A DNA stretch of 64,000 nucleotides from Planctobacterium marinum (GCF_020687805.1 NZ_JAJEWQ010000003.1:671736-735735), one strand, 5' to 3'; shown: positions 36,549 through 48,187, counted from the first letter of the stretch. Translations and numbers: made by a program. The notes: generated from the sequence alone by a model not told the origin.

Positions 36549-37899
36549 TGCCCTGACTCTCTTCAAATAACTGTTTCAGAGCCGGATAGTCCGTTTTCTG
36601 ATTAGCGTTTACCGGAAAACTATCCAGTTTCATTACCTTGATAGTACTGACATGAAGTGTCAATGCTTTGCTCAGAAAATTCCTGACTTCGTCTGCTTCA
36701 CCAGAAATAATAGCCACATAAAGCAAATCATCCTTACCGGTTACCTTGGCAGATACATCATTCGCTTCCAGAACTTTTTCCACCTCATCCAGGCTGATGC
36801 GCAAGCCAAACACTTTTACAAATCGCTTTATTCGACCTGTAATAAAATAATCACCATCACCATCTTTACGGGCCAGGTCACCGGTTTTAAGTTTTGATTG
36901 CGGTGCAAAAGAGGCTAACTCTGCTCGTCCACTGGCGTATCCCAGCATAACATTAGGGCCTTCGTATACCAGCTCCCCTTCCCCTTCGATAACGGGCGCA
37001 CCACTATCATTTATCAGAGTAAATTGTCCACCAGGAATGGCTCGCCCAATCGCCCCCGTTTTTTGGCGAAGCAGTTCAGGATCCAACCAGGCCATTCTGG
37101 CCGTAGCTTCAGTTTGGCCATACATCACATAAAATGGCTTATTATACTTTCCTGACCAGTCAGCAAACAATTCCAGGATTTCGTGTTTCATGCGTCCACC
37201 GGCCTGAGTTAAATATTTCAGATGTGGGTATTCTTTTTGATGAAAGCGCAATTTTGCCAACATTTCATAGGTATAGGGCACTCCTGCCAAACTGGAAATC
37301 TTGTGTTCTTTAAGCAGTGTCCAGAAATTTGCACTCACAACGGAATCATTATTAAGTACGCAACAAGCGCCCTTTAACAAATGGGTATTAATAACTGATA
37401 AGCCATAGGAGTAATGACAGGGTAACGTGGTAATGGTGATATCTGAGTCCTGTATCGGTAAATACTGTGCGATCGCATCAGCATTGGCCTGCAAGTTATC
37501 GTAACTCAACACCACCTGTTTTGCCGTACCCGTGCTGCCTGAAGTAGACAACAAAATGGCTACCCGAGGGTCTATTTCTGCTTGTGTGTATCCGGTTAGG
37601 TGATAATCGGCCTCCCGAATTAGCATATGAGGTTGAAATTCAGTTGCCAGCTTCGCCAATCGGGCTTCATCAATATCCCGTTGCAGCAACATAACCGGTA
37701 CTTTTTTCTGCAGGCAAGCCAGATAGTTAACCACAGTATTGAGGGTATTGCTGCATAACAAAATAGCCAGTTCACCTTGCCCTGGCAATTTGTCCTGCGC
37801 TTCCTCAATCAACTGCTGAAGCTGGGAATAGGTATAACAAGTCTGCTCAACGACGAATGCAATGCGCGGATGATATTCGGGAGGAAACTGCCAATACAT
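36541..37899 (-). CDS. AMP-forming acyl ligase (ANL superfamily)
   Basis: A 452-aa adenylate-forming enzyme. Motifs: LLSTSGSTGTAKQVVLS (P-loop), YGQTEATARMAWL (A5), KTGDLARKDGDGDYF and ITGRIKRFVKVFG-x-RIS (A8 hinge). It most likely activates a short or medium carboxylic acid and loads it on the adjacent acyl carrier protein. The ATG at 37899, with CGGAG 8 nt upstream, is preferred over the GTG at 37917. The start lies 22 nt after the SDR stop. Confidence 0.85.
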   Translation of the reverse strand: MYWQFPPEYHPRIAFVVEQTCYTYSQLQQLIEEAQDKLPGQGELAILLCSNTLNTVVNYLACLQKKVPVMLLQRDIDEARLAKLATEFQPHMLIREADYHLTGYTQAEIDPRVAILLSTSGSTGTAKQVVLSYDNLQANADAIAQYLPIQDSDITITTLPCHYSYGLSVINTHLLKGACCVLNNDSVVSANFWTLLKEHKISSLAGVPYTYEMLAKLRFHQKEYPHLKYLTQAGGRMKHEILELFADWSGKYNKPFYVMYGQTEATARMAWLDPELLRQKTGAIGRAIPGGQFTLINDSGAPVIEGEGELVYEGPNVMLGYASGRAELASFAPQSKLKTGDLARKDGDGDYFITGRIKRFVKVFGLRISLDEVEKVLEANDVSAKVTGKDDLLYVAIISGEADEVRNFLSKALTLHVSTIKVMKLDSFPVNANQKTDYPALKQLFEESQGNV

Positions 37900-37921
37900 A
37901 AAGACTCCGGTTGCCACACCA

Positions 37922-38671
37922 TTAGGGCAGTGTCAAAGCGCCGTTGACGCCTATGTCTTGACCTGTGATATAACCAGCATCCTCTGACAATAAAAAACGA
38001 ATACTTTTTGCCACATCGCCAGCCGTAGCAAACCGATTTAAAGGGATTTGCGCCAGCAATGCCTGTTTTTTATCAGAAGGGTAATGCGCCGTTAAGTCAG
38101 TTTCCACAAACCCAGGTGAAACAGTGTTTATCCTGATTCCAACAGCACCCAACTCTTTGGCCGCTGACAGGGTCAGGCCCGCTAAACTGGCCTTACTCAT
38201 AGCATAGGCCGACTGACCTTTGGCCCCCTGCTGGGCAACGATTGAGCCCACATTGACAATGCTCCCTTGCCGATTTCGGGTCATCAGGCGTGCTGCCAGC
38301 TGAATATGTTCATATACCGCTGAGACATTAATATTGAACAAGTTGTTCATGTCCTTTTTCGCTGTCATGGCGATTGCCTGTTCAACCATAATGCCGGCAT
38401 TGTTCACCAGGCCGTCCAGTCTGCCAAATTCCGACTGGATTTGCCTGAATTGCTGTTTAACAGCATCACTGTCAACCACGTCGTAGTGCAACCAATGTAA
38501 TCGGGCAGTATCGCCGTCTTCAAATGAATCGCGCAATTGTTGAAATCCAGCTGCTGTCCGGCAATTAGCCAGTACTGTCGCCCCGGATTCCAGACAACAT
38601 TTAACTGTTGCAGCGCCAATACCGCGCGATGCGCCGGTAACCAGAACTATTTTATCTTGCAACAAAGACAT
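37922..38671 (-). CDS. FabG-like short-chain dehydrogenase (3-oxoacyl-ACP reductase type)
   Basis: A 249-aa classical SDR. GASRGIGA near the N terminus, LVNNAGIM, and the catalytic Ser with YAMSK are all present; the C terminus FLLSEDAGYITGQDIGVNGA is typical of FabG. It probably reduces a 3-oxoacyl group on the neighbouring carrier protein to a 3-hydroxyacyl group. Similar ACP-plus-reductase pairs make the hydroxybutyryl substituent of some Pseudomonas flagellin sugars (family knowledge). It lies 9 nt after the ACP gene. Confidence 0.85.
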   Translation of the reverse strand: MSLLQDKIVLVTGASRGIGAATVKCCLESGATVLANCRTAAGFQQLRDSFEDGDTARLHWLHYDVVDSDAVKQQFRQIQSEFGRLDGLVNNAGIMVEQAIAMTAKKDMNNLFNINVSAVYEHIQLAARLMTRNRQGSIVNVGSIVAQQGAKGQSAYAMSKASLAGLTLSAAKELGAVGIRINTVSPGFVETDLTAHYPSDKKQALLAQIPLNRFATAGDVAKSIRFLLSEDAGYITGQDIGVNGALTLP

Positions 38672-38680
38672 AAGCTTAAA

Positions 38681-38920
38681 CTAAAACTGAACTTCGTATC
38701 GGGTCAATATTTCCTGTGCTTTAGCCACAGAGCTCATGTCAATGATGTCATCGGTATCTAGCATCACATCGAATACTCCTTCAATTTCTGCGATCAGTAT
38801 CATATGTGCAGTTGAGTCCCATTCAGCAATAGTGTTATAGGTTAACTCAGGTGACACCTGATTGAGCTCAATGTTAAGGGCTGAAGCGAATGCCTGAAAA
38901 AGCTTTTCCTGATTATTCAT
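38681..38920 (-). CDS. acyl carrier protein
   Basis: A 79-aa acidic carrier protein with the phosphopantetheine attachment Ser36 in EWDSTAHM and the following helix ILIAEIEGVFDV. Its sequence differs from housekeeping AcpP (DSLD-VELVM), so it is a dedicated carrier. It overlaps the acetyltransferase by 4 nt and precedes the reductase, ligase, LuxE and LuxC genes, so it is the hub of the acyl cassette. Confidence 0.85.
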   Translation of the reverse strand: MNNQEKLFQAFASALNIELNQVSPELTYNTIAEWDSTAHMILIAEIEGVFDVMLDTDDIIDMSSVAKAQEILTRYEVQF

Positions 38921-39471
38921 TTACGCTGTCTCGAAAGTAAGTTTTTTAATGTGCCTGTCGATTGGATATAGCGCTCTCGCTCCAGGGCAATAATTGTGTA
39001 TTCTCTATCCTTATCGACCTCGGCATAGCCAAGTTTACCATTGTAACTGAGTGCCGCTGAATTTTGGCTTTTAACTTTAGCCGTCACCTGGTTCACTTTT
39101 AGATAATCAAAACAATAATCCAGTAGCACTAACGATGGGGCAAAAGCCAGAATGTTAGAACGATAGCGTTCATCTCCAATATAGATACCGGGCTCCAAAG
39201 TTATCGCTTCAGTGACCGGCTTGCCATCGCATGATTTTAGATTTGCCGCACCAATATAATCAGCGCGGTATTGAATGATAAAATGCTGTTGATCTTGCCG
39301 CTCACTGATATTCTGAAACCAGTTTAATTGTTGCTGCTCATCGATAATTTCACCGGATACCATTTGCTCACGGACAAAATCGGAGTTACGCCACTGCCGC
39401 AACAGCTCCAGATGTGGCTTTTCTATCGGCAACATATTCACGCCATAGCCAGAGAGTTGGTTACGCATCAT
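38917..39471 (-). CDS. pseH: GNAT acetyltransferase, PseH-type
   Basis: A 184-aa GNAT-fold protein: ENLELLRQWRN-like N terminus (HLELLRQWRNSDFVREQM), GAANLKS, GIYIGDERYR and LGYAEVDKDREY. In the pseudaminic acid pathway PseH acetylates the 4-amino group of UDP-4-amino-4,6-dideoxy-beta-L-AltNAc. The order pseG-pseH right after pseI supports the name. The start overlaps pseG by 4 nt. The acyl group might differ from acetyl given the adjacent acyl cassette (inference). Confidence 0.78.
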   Translation of the reverse strand: MMRNQLSGYGVNMLPIEKPHLELLRQWRNSDFVREQMVSGEIIDEQQQLNWFQNISERQDQQHFIIQYRADYIGAANLKSCDGKPVTEAITLEPGIYIGDERYRSNILAFAPSLVLLDYCFDYLKVNQVTAKVKSQNSAALSYNGKLGYAEVDKDREYTIIALERERYIQSTGTLKNLLSRQRK

Positions 39472-40499
39472 TCAATCTCATGTAATCCGGCCAGCTGATC
39501 CAGTAGTCTTGCGGTGCCCTGCATATCACGGTGTTTTTCAGCCTGTTGATACATAGTTTGCAATAGTTCAGGTTTTGACCACAAAGCATCGGCCAGCTCA
39601 ACAACTTCAGAAATTGCCATATCCTGTCTGAAATCAAAGCTCTGGCACCAGCCCTGCTGTTCAGAAGCCTTTGCAGCATTTAACTGATTATCCGCCACAA
39701 CCAACAACAATGACGGACACTGCATCGCCAACAATTCAAATTGGGTAGACCCGGCTGCAGAGATGGTTAGCAAGCTATTGGAAAAAACAGAAGCCAGGTC
39801 CTGGCAATCAATCACCAACTGAACACTTATCTGCCCTTTCTGAACATAGTTTTTAATCTCTGCCAGTTGGTTGTTGTCGCTGGTCGCTACCAGGCGAACA
39901 GGCATATTCACATTTCGCTCATTTAATGCTTTTAAGAACAACAATGAAAGCCCTTTTACATCCGTGCCGCCCATCACCAGAGTCAATGATCGTCTGCTTG
40001 TCAGAGGTAACGGCAGCTCGCTAAAAAACTCCTGTCTCAGCAATCGAAATTTATCCCCCAGACAAAGCTTAGCTTTGGGCGCAGTTTGCTCGTAAGTTAA
40101 TGCGTTGGCACCACCGGCACTATTGATTATCAACCTGACATTAAGCGTACCGCGATCATTGCAATCATCAAACAAAACTGTACTGCCTGGTAATTCAGAC
40201 AACTGATTAATAAAGCTGGCGGAGAATTTGTAACTATCCAGTACGATTAAATCATCATTTGTCACAGTCACATGCTCTTGCAGCCATTGGAGTTGCTCAG
40301 TTTCAGATAAACCAGATGGGATTTCCTGAATCATAAAGCGCCAGTCATGCCGCTTCATACAAAAGGGAATTGTTTCAGCACAGACAACAAAAACACATTC
40401 GACATATTGCTCAGACAAGGCTTGCGCCAGCGCCATGCAGCGCATCAAATGGCCCATCCCCGCGGTTTCTGAAGCCTCTGTTAAAAACCAGGCTTTCAC
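39468..40499 (-). CDS. pseG: PseG, UDP-2,4-diacetamido-2,4,6-trideoxy-beta-L-altropyranose hydrolase
   Basis: A 343-aa GT-B-like nucleotide-sugar hydrolase. The N-terminal loop TEASETAGMGHLMRCMALAQ carries the catalytic-region His, and the C-terminal half has LVMGGTDVKGLS and SAAGSTQFELLAMQCPSLLL. It removes UDP from the diacetamido sugar so that PseI can condense it with phosphoenolpyruvate. It overlaps pseI and pseH by 4 nt each, so translation is coupled. Confidence 0.85.
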   Translation of the reverse strand: MKAWFLTEASETAGMGHLMRCMALAQALSEQYVECVFVVCAETIPFCMKRHDWRFMIQEIPSGLSETEQLQWLQEHVTVTNDDLIVLDSYKFSASFINQLSELPGSTVLFDDCNDRGTLNVRLIINSAGGANALTYEQTAPKAKLCLGDKFRLLRQEFFSELPLPLTSRRSLTLVMGGTDVKGLSLLFLKALNERNVNMPVRLVATSDNNQLAEIKNYVQKGQISVQLVIDCQDLASVFSNSLLTISAAGSTQFELLAMQCPSLLLVVADNQLNAAKASEQQGWCQSFDFRQDMAISEVVELADALWSKPELLQTMYQQAEKHRDMQGTARLLDQLAGLHEIE

Positions 40500-41572
40500 G
40501 GTTTGTCCACGAATGTCCAGTCCATTGCCTGGCCTTTTTGCAAGTCACATTCAGCTGTTTTACCCAATATTTCATTAAAATATTTAGGTGCAAGCCCCAT
40601 AGCAGGTCTGACAATTTTTAAATTTTTCCGGGTGAACAACTCACCTTTTTTGATGTTCTCACTCACATAAATTGAACGTCGATAACGCTTTGAATTTTGC
40701 TCAGCGAGCGTGCCACCATAGGTCACTTCACCTTGTGCCTGCCAGGCCCGTTGAGTCTCTTCAGCCAGTAATTTAAATTCCGCAGGCTCCAACGAAAATT
40801 CAGCATCCACACCACCAGCATTGCGATCCAAAACAAAGTGTTTTTCGACTACGCAGGCACCCAATGCAACACTGGCTATAGCCACCCCGATTCCACGAGT
40901 GTGATCAGACAAACCGACCGAACAGCCAAATCGCTTCTGAATATCGGGCATTGTCACCAGGTTGGTGTTTTCAGGCGTTGCCGGATAGGTACTGGTGCAT
41001 TTTAACAGCACCAGCTCCCTGCACCCATGAGCGTATGCAGTATCTACTGCCTCTTCTATTTCCTCCAGAGAAGCCATGCCTGTTGACATGATTAACGGCT
41101 TTTTCTTGCTGGCAGCACAGGCGATCAAAGGGATGTCAGTTAATTCAAAAGAAGCGATTTTAAAACAAGGCACACCAAGCCCATCTAAAAAGTGTACAGC
41201 GTCTTCATCAAAAGGAGAACTAAACGCCAGTAAGCCTTTTGCCTGAGCATGCTCAAACAATGGCATATGCCATTCGTAAGGTGTGGCGGCTTTTTGATAT
41301 AAGGTGTGCAGTTTTGCCCCGGCCCATAAGCTGTCTTTTTCGCCAATCACAAAATCGCTATGCTCACTATCCAGTGTCATGGAATCAGCGGTATAGGTTT
41401 GCAATTTGATAGCATCAACACCCGCCTCGTGCGCGGCGTCGATCATCGCAAGCGCAGTATCGAAGCTTTGACTGTGATTGCCGCTTAACTCGGCAATAAC
41501 CAGTGGTTTTCCAGTGCCGATACTAAAATGACCAATTTGAAACTGTTGTTTAAATTGTCTGGCCATACTCAA
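40496..41572 (-). CDS. pseI: PseI, pseudaminic acid synthase
   Basis: A 358-aa NeuB-family synthase with a C-terminal SAF domain. Visible are LVIAELSGNHSQSFDTALAMI, DAIKLQTYTADSMTL, KIASFELTDIPLI, LLKCTSTYPATPEN and SVGLSDHTRGIGV; the SAF part begins SIYVSENIKKGELFT. It condenses 2,4-diacetamido-2,4,6-trideoxy-L-altrose with PEP to give pseudaminic acid. The LYQKAATPYEWH segment fits PseI rather than NeuB. Overlaps upstream and downstream genes by 4 nt. Confidence 0.9.
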   Translation of the reverse strand: MSMARQFKQQFQIGHFSIGTGKPLVIAELSGNHSQSFDTALAMIDAAHEAGVDAIKLQTYTADSMTLDSEHSDFVIGEKDSLWAGAKLHTLYQKAATPYEWHMPLFEHAQAKGLLAFSSPFDEDAVHFLDGLGVPCFKIASFELTDIPLIACAASKKKPLIMSTGMASLEEIEEAVDTAYAHGCRELVLLKCTSTYPATPENTNLVTMPDIQKRFGCSVGLSDHTRGIGVAIASVALGACVVEKHFVLDRNAGGVDAEFSLEPAEFKLLAEETQRAWQAQGEVTYGGTLAEQNSKRYRRSIYVSENIKKGELFTRKNLKIVRPAMGLAPKYFNEILGKTAECDLQKGQAMDWTFVDKP

Positions 41573-42546
41573 TCCGCTTTTTCAAAAAGTGACAACACAC
41601 TCTCAGTTAACTCTTTCGCAGGGATTGGGGTTGCGGACCGTTCTGTAGCATAATCAGGCATCAGTGTCCTTGCATCTACTTCGCCAACAATCACCAGGCT
41701 TGGGCAGTTTACTGTCGTCGCTAACCACTGCGGCGCCGAGGGCACGGTAATCAACAGGTCACTGCTCTTCAGCATAGACAGCGTCTTGCGCATAGACTGC
41801 GAGCCATCAAAGCCCGTCCAGACATGAAACCCCGCCTTTTCCAGCGATTTTTTCAGTTCCTCCCCATAGGGATAACTTCTCTCTGCGGTTCTGGCATCAG
41901 TAGCTAATGCGATAACCATCTGCTTTTTCTTAATTTTGTCCAGCGTATGGTTGGCTTCAACATCGATGCTCATATTCATTTCAATGTCAGCAAAACCACA
42001 ACAATGTCTCAGGTAAAACTCCGGATAGCCAAAATCGGGGACAGTGCCAAACTCCCACCAGGGGGTATGCCAGCGCGCCATACCAAAGAAGGTACTGCTC
42101 ATATAATTTGCCGGATCGTGGACATAGTCATGTTGCAAGGTTTGCTTATCCAGTTGGTCGATAAGATCTGCCACCGAAATCGACATGAAATTGCCCTGCA
42201 GGTTTTCTCCGGCATCTTTCAGGAAGCGGGCCAAAAAACAAGGCATAAACCAGGTATCCAGATTAATAATCTGTTGATACTCTGTGCCGATTATCTTTTC
42301 AGCCAACATCAAAAAGCGTTCCATGGCGGGGATGATATTATCCGGCCATTCCGCCTTTTCCATTTTTATAATTTTGACATCGGGCTCAGCCAGCTGAATT
42401 ACGTCAGCGCCTGCTGAAAAAGTTAACACTGAAATTTCAGCCTCGGGATAGCGGGATCTGATATAACGAATGGCAGGAATACCGATGCAGGTGACATCAC
42501 CTAATCCGAGCATCCTGATAATAAGAATTTTAGCGGGATCAGCCAC
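41569..42546 (-). CDS. glycosyltransferase family 9-like protein
   Basis: A 325-aa protein resembling heptosyltransferases (GT9): ILIIRMLGLGDVTCIGIPAIRYI at the N terminus (first part), ISVLTFSAGAD, and the C-terminal LLITVPSAPQWLATTVNCPSLVIVG. I choose the GTG at 42546, which has AAGGAG 7 nt upstream just after the pseF stop; the frame's extension to 42606 lies inside pseF. It may transfer a sugar in the flagellin glycan or in a separate surface glycan. Inserted between pseF and pseI, it is expressed with the pathway. Confidence 0.7.
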   Translation of the reverse strand: MADPAKILIIRMLGLGDVTCIGIPAIRYIRSRYPEAEISVLTFSAGADVIQLAEPDVKIIKMEKAEWPDNIIPAMERFLMLAEKIIGTEYQQIINLDTWFMPCFLARFLKDAGENLQGNFMSISVADLIDQLDKQTLQHDYVHDPANYMSSTFFGMARWHTPWWEFGTVPDFGYPEFYLRHCCGFADIEMNMSIDVEANHTLDKIKKKQMVIALATDARTAERSYPYGEELKKSLEKAGFHVWTGFDGSQSMRKTLSMLKSSDLLITVPSAPQWLATTVNCPSLVIVGEVDARTLMPDYATERSATPIPAKELTESVLSLFEKAD

Positions 42547-42557
42547 TTGTATGCTCC

Positions 42558-43246
42558 TTAACGATCCTGAACATAAGCGCGATACATTAGCTCCGCCCTT
42601 ATCCAATCTTCTTGTGTATCAATATCTTGAACTAAATGCCGGGGTAATACAACGGGATAACTGTTTGCCGAAAATACGACTTTACCCGATAACCAGGACT
42701 CTCCCTTCCCCCAATAAAACTGACCGGCATCATGATACACCTCTTCCAGATCCTGCGAGCGCTTGTTGATAAATTCCGGCATCATAGGTTTAACCCCGGC
42801 CGCATCCTTTACCAATGCTCTTTGCACCGGGAAAGGAAAAGTAGTCACTGAAAACGCAAAATCTAACCGCTCATTGGCTTCCAGAGCCTCTAACCCCTGT
42901 TTAAGGTAAGATTGTTCTATAAATGGTGCAGTCGCATAAATGCAGCACACATACTCAGGGTTAAAAAAGTGCTCACGGCAATATTCGATGGCGTGATTGG
43001 TAACCGGACGTGTGCCAACAATATCATTAGATAAGTGCTCTGGTCGTAAAAATGGCACTTCGGCACCGAGAGATAAAGACAATGCTTTAATTTCTTCACA
43101 ATCAGTAGACACGATAACCTTGTCAAACAACTGGCTGTTAATGGCAGCTTCAATGGAGTAATTAATTAAAGGCTTTCCGGAAAATAGCCTGATATTCTTC
43201 CCCGGAATTCGTTTACTTCCACCTCTTGCGGGTATGACTGCAAGCT

Positions 43247-43250
<4 letters not shown>
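42558..43250 (-). CDS. pseF: PseF, CMP-pseudaminic acid cytidylyltransferase
   Basis: A 230-aa acylneuraminate cytidylyltransferase-type enzyme with AVIPARGGSKRIPGKNI at residues 4-20, INYSIEAAINSQLFDKVIVSTD and CCIYATAPF. It activates pseudaminic acid with CTP to CMP-Pse, the donor used by Maf transferases. The C terminus with DIDTQEDW is typical. Overlaps pseC by 4 nt. Confidence 0.9.
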
Positions 43251-45396
<2,146 letters not shown>

Positions 45397-45439
45397 TTAA
45401 ACTTGACCCAAACGGATTATTGATGGGCAACTTTTATAA

Positions 45440-45751
45440 TTATTTTTTGTATTTTTTTACAGCTTTGCGATTTCGTAAAAAACCCACCAGAACGTCTTGT
45501 TGCTCATTCTTGAGGCCATTAACAAGAGTAGTCAGTTCGTTGTTAGTTCGCAAGAGCTCTTGCAATAACGTTTTATCTACCGCAGCGTTATCTTGTAAAA
45601 AACTGACGATAAGTTTTTCCCGGGCCTCGACGACTTCCTGCAGTTTTTCAGCATCCAGCTCCTCAGCCATTAATACTGACTTAATGGCATCTGAGTTTTG
45701 TCGGAGCGAATCCGGCTCCCGGTCAGAAAATTTAGGTATGTTTGTCTTCAA
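45440..45751 (-). CDS. small FliT/FleP-like flagellar protein
   Basis: A 103-aa helical protein without a transmembrane segment: charged heptad-like stretches (EELDAEKLQEVVEAREKLIVSF, first 20 residues only) and a lysine-rich C terminus RNRKAVKKYKK. Size, helical character and position right after fliS (4-nt overlap) match the FliT or FleP proteins of the flaG-fliD-fliS-fleP operon; sequence identity cannot be judged. FliT-type proteins are chaperones of the cap protein FliD and can modulate FlhDC or assembly. Confidence 0.55.
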   Translation of the reverse strand: MKTNIPKFSDREPDSLRQNSDAIKSVLMAEELDAEKLQEVVEAREKLIVSFLQDNAAVDKTLLQELLRTNNELTTLVNGLKNEQQDVLVGFLRNRKAVKKYKK

Positions 45752-46179
45752 ACTGCTGCTTGGCGTTTTTGACGCTGAGCTTCGTATGCTTCCTGTTTGG
45801 CAGATTCAGGAATTTCAGCCCAGGCATTCTTAATAGGTAGCATGAGGTTAATCACTTCATCCATGATCTTCAAGCTATTCTGAATATTGGCGTCTGTTAA
45901 ACGGCGGATCATATAATCATACAAAGCATAGAGGTTTTCGCCTACTTCACTTTTCACTTCTAAATCAATGGTATCCCGCAGATTCACCAGGATTGATGTG
46001 GCTTTGGACAAATGCAAAGCCTTTGATTCAAACTCCTTGCGTTCGATACTTCCTTTGGCCATGGCAATTTTTTCCAAAGCCCCCTGCATCAGCATCAATG
46101 TGATTTTATGAGGATCGGCGGTTGATAAGTCCTGTTTTAAACTGCCTTTCTTATAAGCCTGTATACCTTTTAAACCCAT
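45748..46179 (-). CDS. fliS: FliS, flagellin export chaperone
   Basis: A 143-aa protein with QAYKKGSLKQDLSTADPHKITLML at its start (signature within it: ADPHKITLMLMQGAL), helices of a four-helix bundle and LRDTIDLEVKSEVGENLYALYDYM. FliS binds the C terminus of flagellin in the cytoplasm and prevents premature polymerisation. It is 16 nt downstream of fliD. With four flagellins in this genome it must serve several clients. Confidence 0.93.
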   Translation of the reverse strand: MGLKGIQAYKKGSLKQDLSTADPHKITLMLMQGALEKIAMAKGSIERKEFESKALHLSKATSILVNLRDTIDLEVKSEVGENLYALYDYMIRRLTDANIQNSLKIMDEVINLMLPIKNAWAEIPESAKQEAYEAQRQKRQAAV

Positions 46180-46195
46180 TTTTCACCTTTACCAC

Positions 46196-47704
46196 TTAAA
46201 TTCCGCCCAATGCAGCAAACAATGCATTACCGGTATTATTTAATGAAGAAACGGTTTTATCCAGCGCAATATATTTATTACGTTGGATTTGTTCGAATGA
46301 TAACATTCTTAACTCAAATGCTTCGCGCTCGTCCGCCAAAAGCTCTTTTTCATCTTTCAGCTCTGATTCTCTGTCTCGTAGTAAACCACCAAATGTGGTG
46401 TACTCGTAGAGAAAATCGTATAACGTTTTCGCTACGCCATTATTGCTATTAGTAAAGACATCAGCCACTTCATCGAAGCTGTCCTCTAATGCATCATCCA
46501 ACCGCTCTTCGCCGCTGCCAATGCCAAACTCATCTACGGCACTGATTTCCAACTTACCATCATCATCAAAGGATAAACCAAAGTTAAAAATACTGCCCAA
46601 ATTATTACCAGAAACACTGGTCGTCAAAACATTGGCGATCCCGTTCTGCAATCCCCGTACCATAAAATCACCCGCTAACGCACCATCGTCTTCCAGTTCG
46701 GATTCACCATAGCGTGTCAATCGGGTTATTTCATCGATTAGAGAATTATAGCTATCGATGAAATCCTGAATCTTAGACTTAAGGCCTTCTTTATCGTTTC
46801 CGATAGTCACCGATGAAGCAGCAAAACCGGTGGCGGTACTGGCATCAGTTTCTGACACCTCAAAAGCTTCGAATGAAACGTTCGGAATAACATTCTCAAA
46901 CTCATTAGTACTGCTTTCAACCAGAATGTTGTTCACATAAGCCTGAGCGTTAACCGCTGCTACAGGCGCATTGGTGCCGGCATTTGTACTCAGGTCCTGG
47001 TCGGCGGCCAGCGCCGAAGAATGGCTGGTCACCGAGGTAAGTTCTGCGGCGTCACTGTCATTGACAATGCGCAGGTCGTCACCGTTACCAGTAATCAGAG
47101 ACTCGAAAATAATCTTGGGACCTGAAGCAGTGCCGGTGTCCAGTAAGATCGCATTAACCAGCTTGGTGGTACCGTCGCTTTGAATATTGTCTTCGGAATT
47201 GTTGATGGCACTGACATACTGCTGCAATGTCATTCCCGACGTCACGTCAACCGAGAAACTATCGCTGGAAGTGGCAAAACTGAAGGAAACTGTGGTATCT
47301 GCACCGGTATACAGGGTATCCGTCGTGGACGAAAACTCACCATCAGCAGTACGATATTCGGTACCTGCCGCTAATTGTGCGACAGATATCTTATAACTCC
47401 CCTCCAACGCACTGGTGGACGCTTCCATTGTAAATGGACCGGTTTCACCTTCTTCGAGAGAAGTGGGATGATCTATGGTGGGTTCACGAGCGTTCAGGTT
47501 GTAGTTGTTTTTCAACTCTTCAACCGCATCCTGGAACTCGTCCACTTTAGATTTTAAGGAACCTATAGCAGAAATAGTGGCATCCAGAGTTTCTTCACGT
47601 TCATTTAAACGCTCTTCTTTGGGAGCCCGCTCAGCTTCTATCAACTGAGTAACCAGATCATCAAGCGCTAAGCCTGAACCAACCCCTAAACTCTGAATGC
47701 CCAT
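46196..47704 (-). CDS. fliD: FliD, flagellar hook-associated protein 2 (filament cap)
   Basis: A 502-aa cap protein. The N-terminal GVGSGLALDDLVTQLIEAER and the C-terminal helical region with ELLADEREAFELRM and the YIALDKTVSSLN tail are typical; the centre holds the variable D2-D3 domains rich in Ser, Thr, Asp. It is secreted by the flagellar export system and sits at the filament tip. It is 12 nt after flaG. Length is usual for the family (about 450-650 aa). Confidence 0.93.
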   Translation of the reverse strand: MGIQSLGVGSGLALDDLVTQLIEAERAPKEERLNEREETLDATISAIGSLKSKVDEFQDAVEELKNNYNLNAREPTIDHPTSLEEGETGPFTMEASTSALEGSYKISVAQLAAGTEYRTADGEFSSTTDTLYTGADTTVSFSFATSSDSFSVDVTSGMTLQQYVSAINNSEDNIQSDGTTKLVNAILLDTGTASGPKIIFESLITGNGDDLRIVNDSDAAELTSVTSHSSALAADQDLSTNAGTNAPVAAVNAQAYVNNILVESSTNEFENVIPNVSFEAFEVSETDASTATGFAASSVTIGNDKEGLKSKIQDFIDSYNSLIDEITRLTRYGESELEDDGALAGDFMVRGLQNGIANVLTTSVSGNNLGSIFNFGLSFDDDGKLEISAVDEFGIGSGEERLDDALEDSFDEVADVFTNSNNGVAKTLYDFLYEYTTFGGLLRDRESELKDEKELLADEREAFELRMLSFEQIQRNKYIALDKTVSSLNNTGNALFAALGGI

Positions 47705-47716
47705 GATTTACCTCTA

Positions 47717-48169
47717 CTAGACTTCTTTGCTAAACAGTACTCCTACGGCTTCACCCACATCAGACTGTAACCCTCTGATTCGGTCTGACAATGCCAGTAC
47801 CTCTTCCGAAGGAATTTGTCTGATCAATTCTCCCGTATCCGAATCTGTTACCTGTACGATTGAACGATTAGAGTCATCGTTAAACGAAAAGTTTAGATTC
47901 GTTCTTTGAGACTGCACAAAATCTCTGACTTCAGATACGGCATTTTCAATGTCCTGTATCGAAGCACTTTCACCTTCACTATTGTTATCGACCTGAGAAT
48001 TTGAAACATTAGGCACTTCGCGAAAATTTGAACGACTGGCGGCGCGACTTTCACCACCATTTGCGTTGTCACTTTCGGCCTGTAATTCCTCTCGGCGTCT
48101 TACAACAGCGGGTTGTGTATTTTGTGCCAGATTAGCATTAAAACCTGATTGTGCTAAATCAATTTCCAT
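47717..48169 (-). CDS. flaG: FlaG family protein
   Basis: A 150-aa protein whose C-terminal 60 residues match FlaG: LNFSFNDDSNRSIVQVTDSD, then GELIRQIPSEEVLALSDRI. The N-terminal half is low-complexity and Asn/Ser/Glu rich. FlaG influences filament length or is linked to flagellin export in polar flagellates. A strong AGGAGGTG precedes the ATG at 48169. It starts the flaG-fliD-fliS-fliT-like operon, after a terminator-like hairpin downstream of flagellin 1. Confidence 0.88.
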   Translation of the reverse strand: MEIDLAQSGFNANLAQNTQPAVVRRREELQAESDNANGGESRAASRSNFREVPNVSNSQVDNNSEGESASIQDIENAVSEVRDFVQSQRTNLNFSFNDDSNRSIVQVTDSDTGELIRQIPSEEVLALSDRIRGLQSDVGEAVGVLFSKEV

Positions 48170-48187
48170 CTTTCACCTCCTGTTAGG

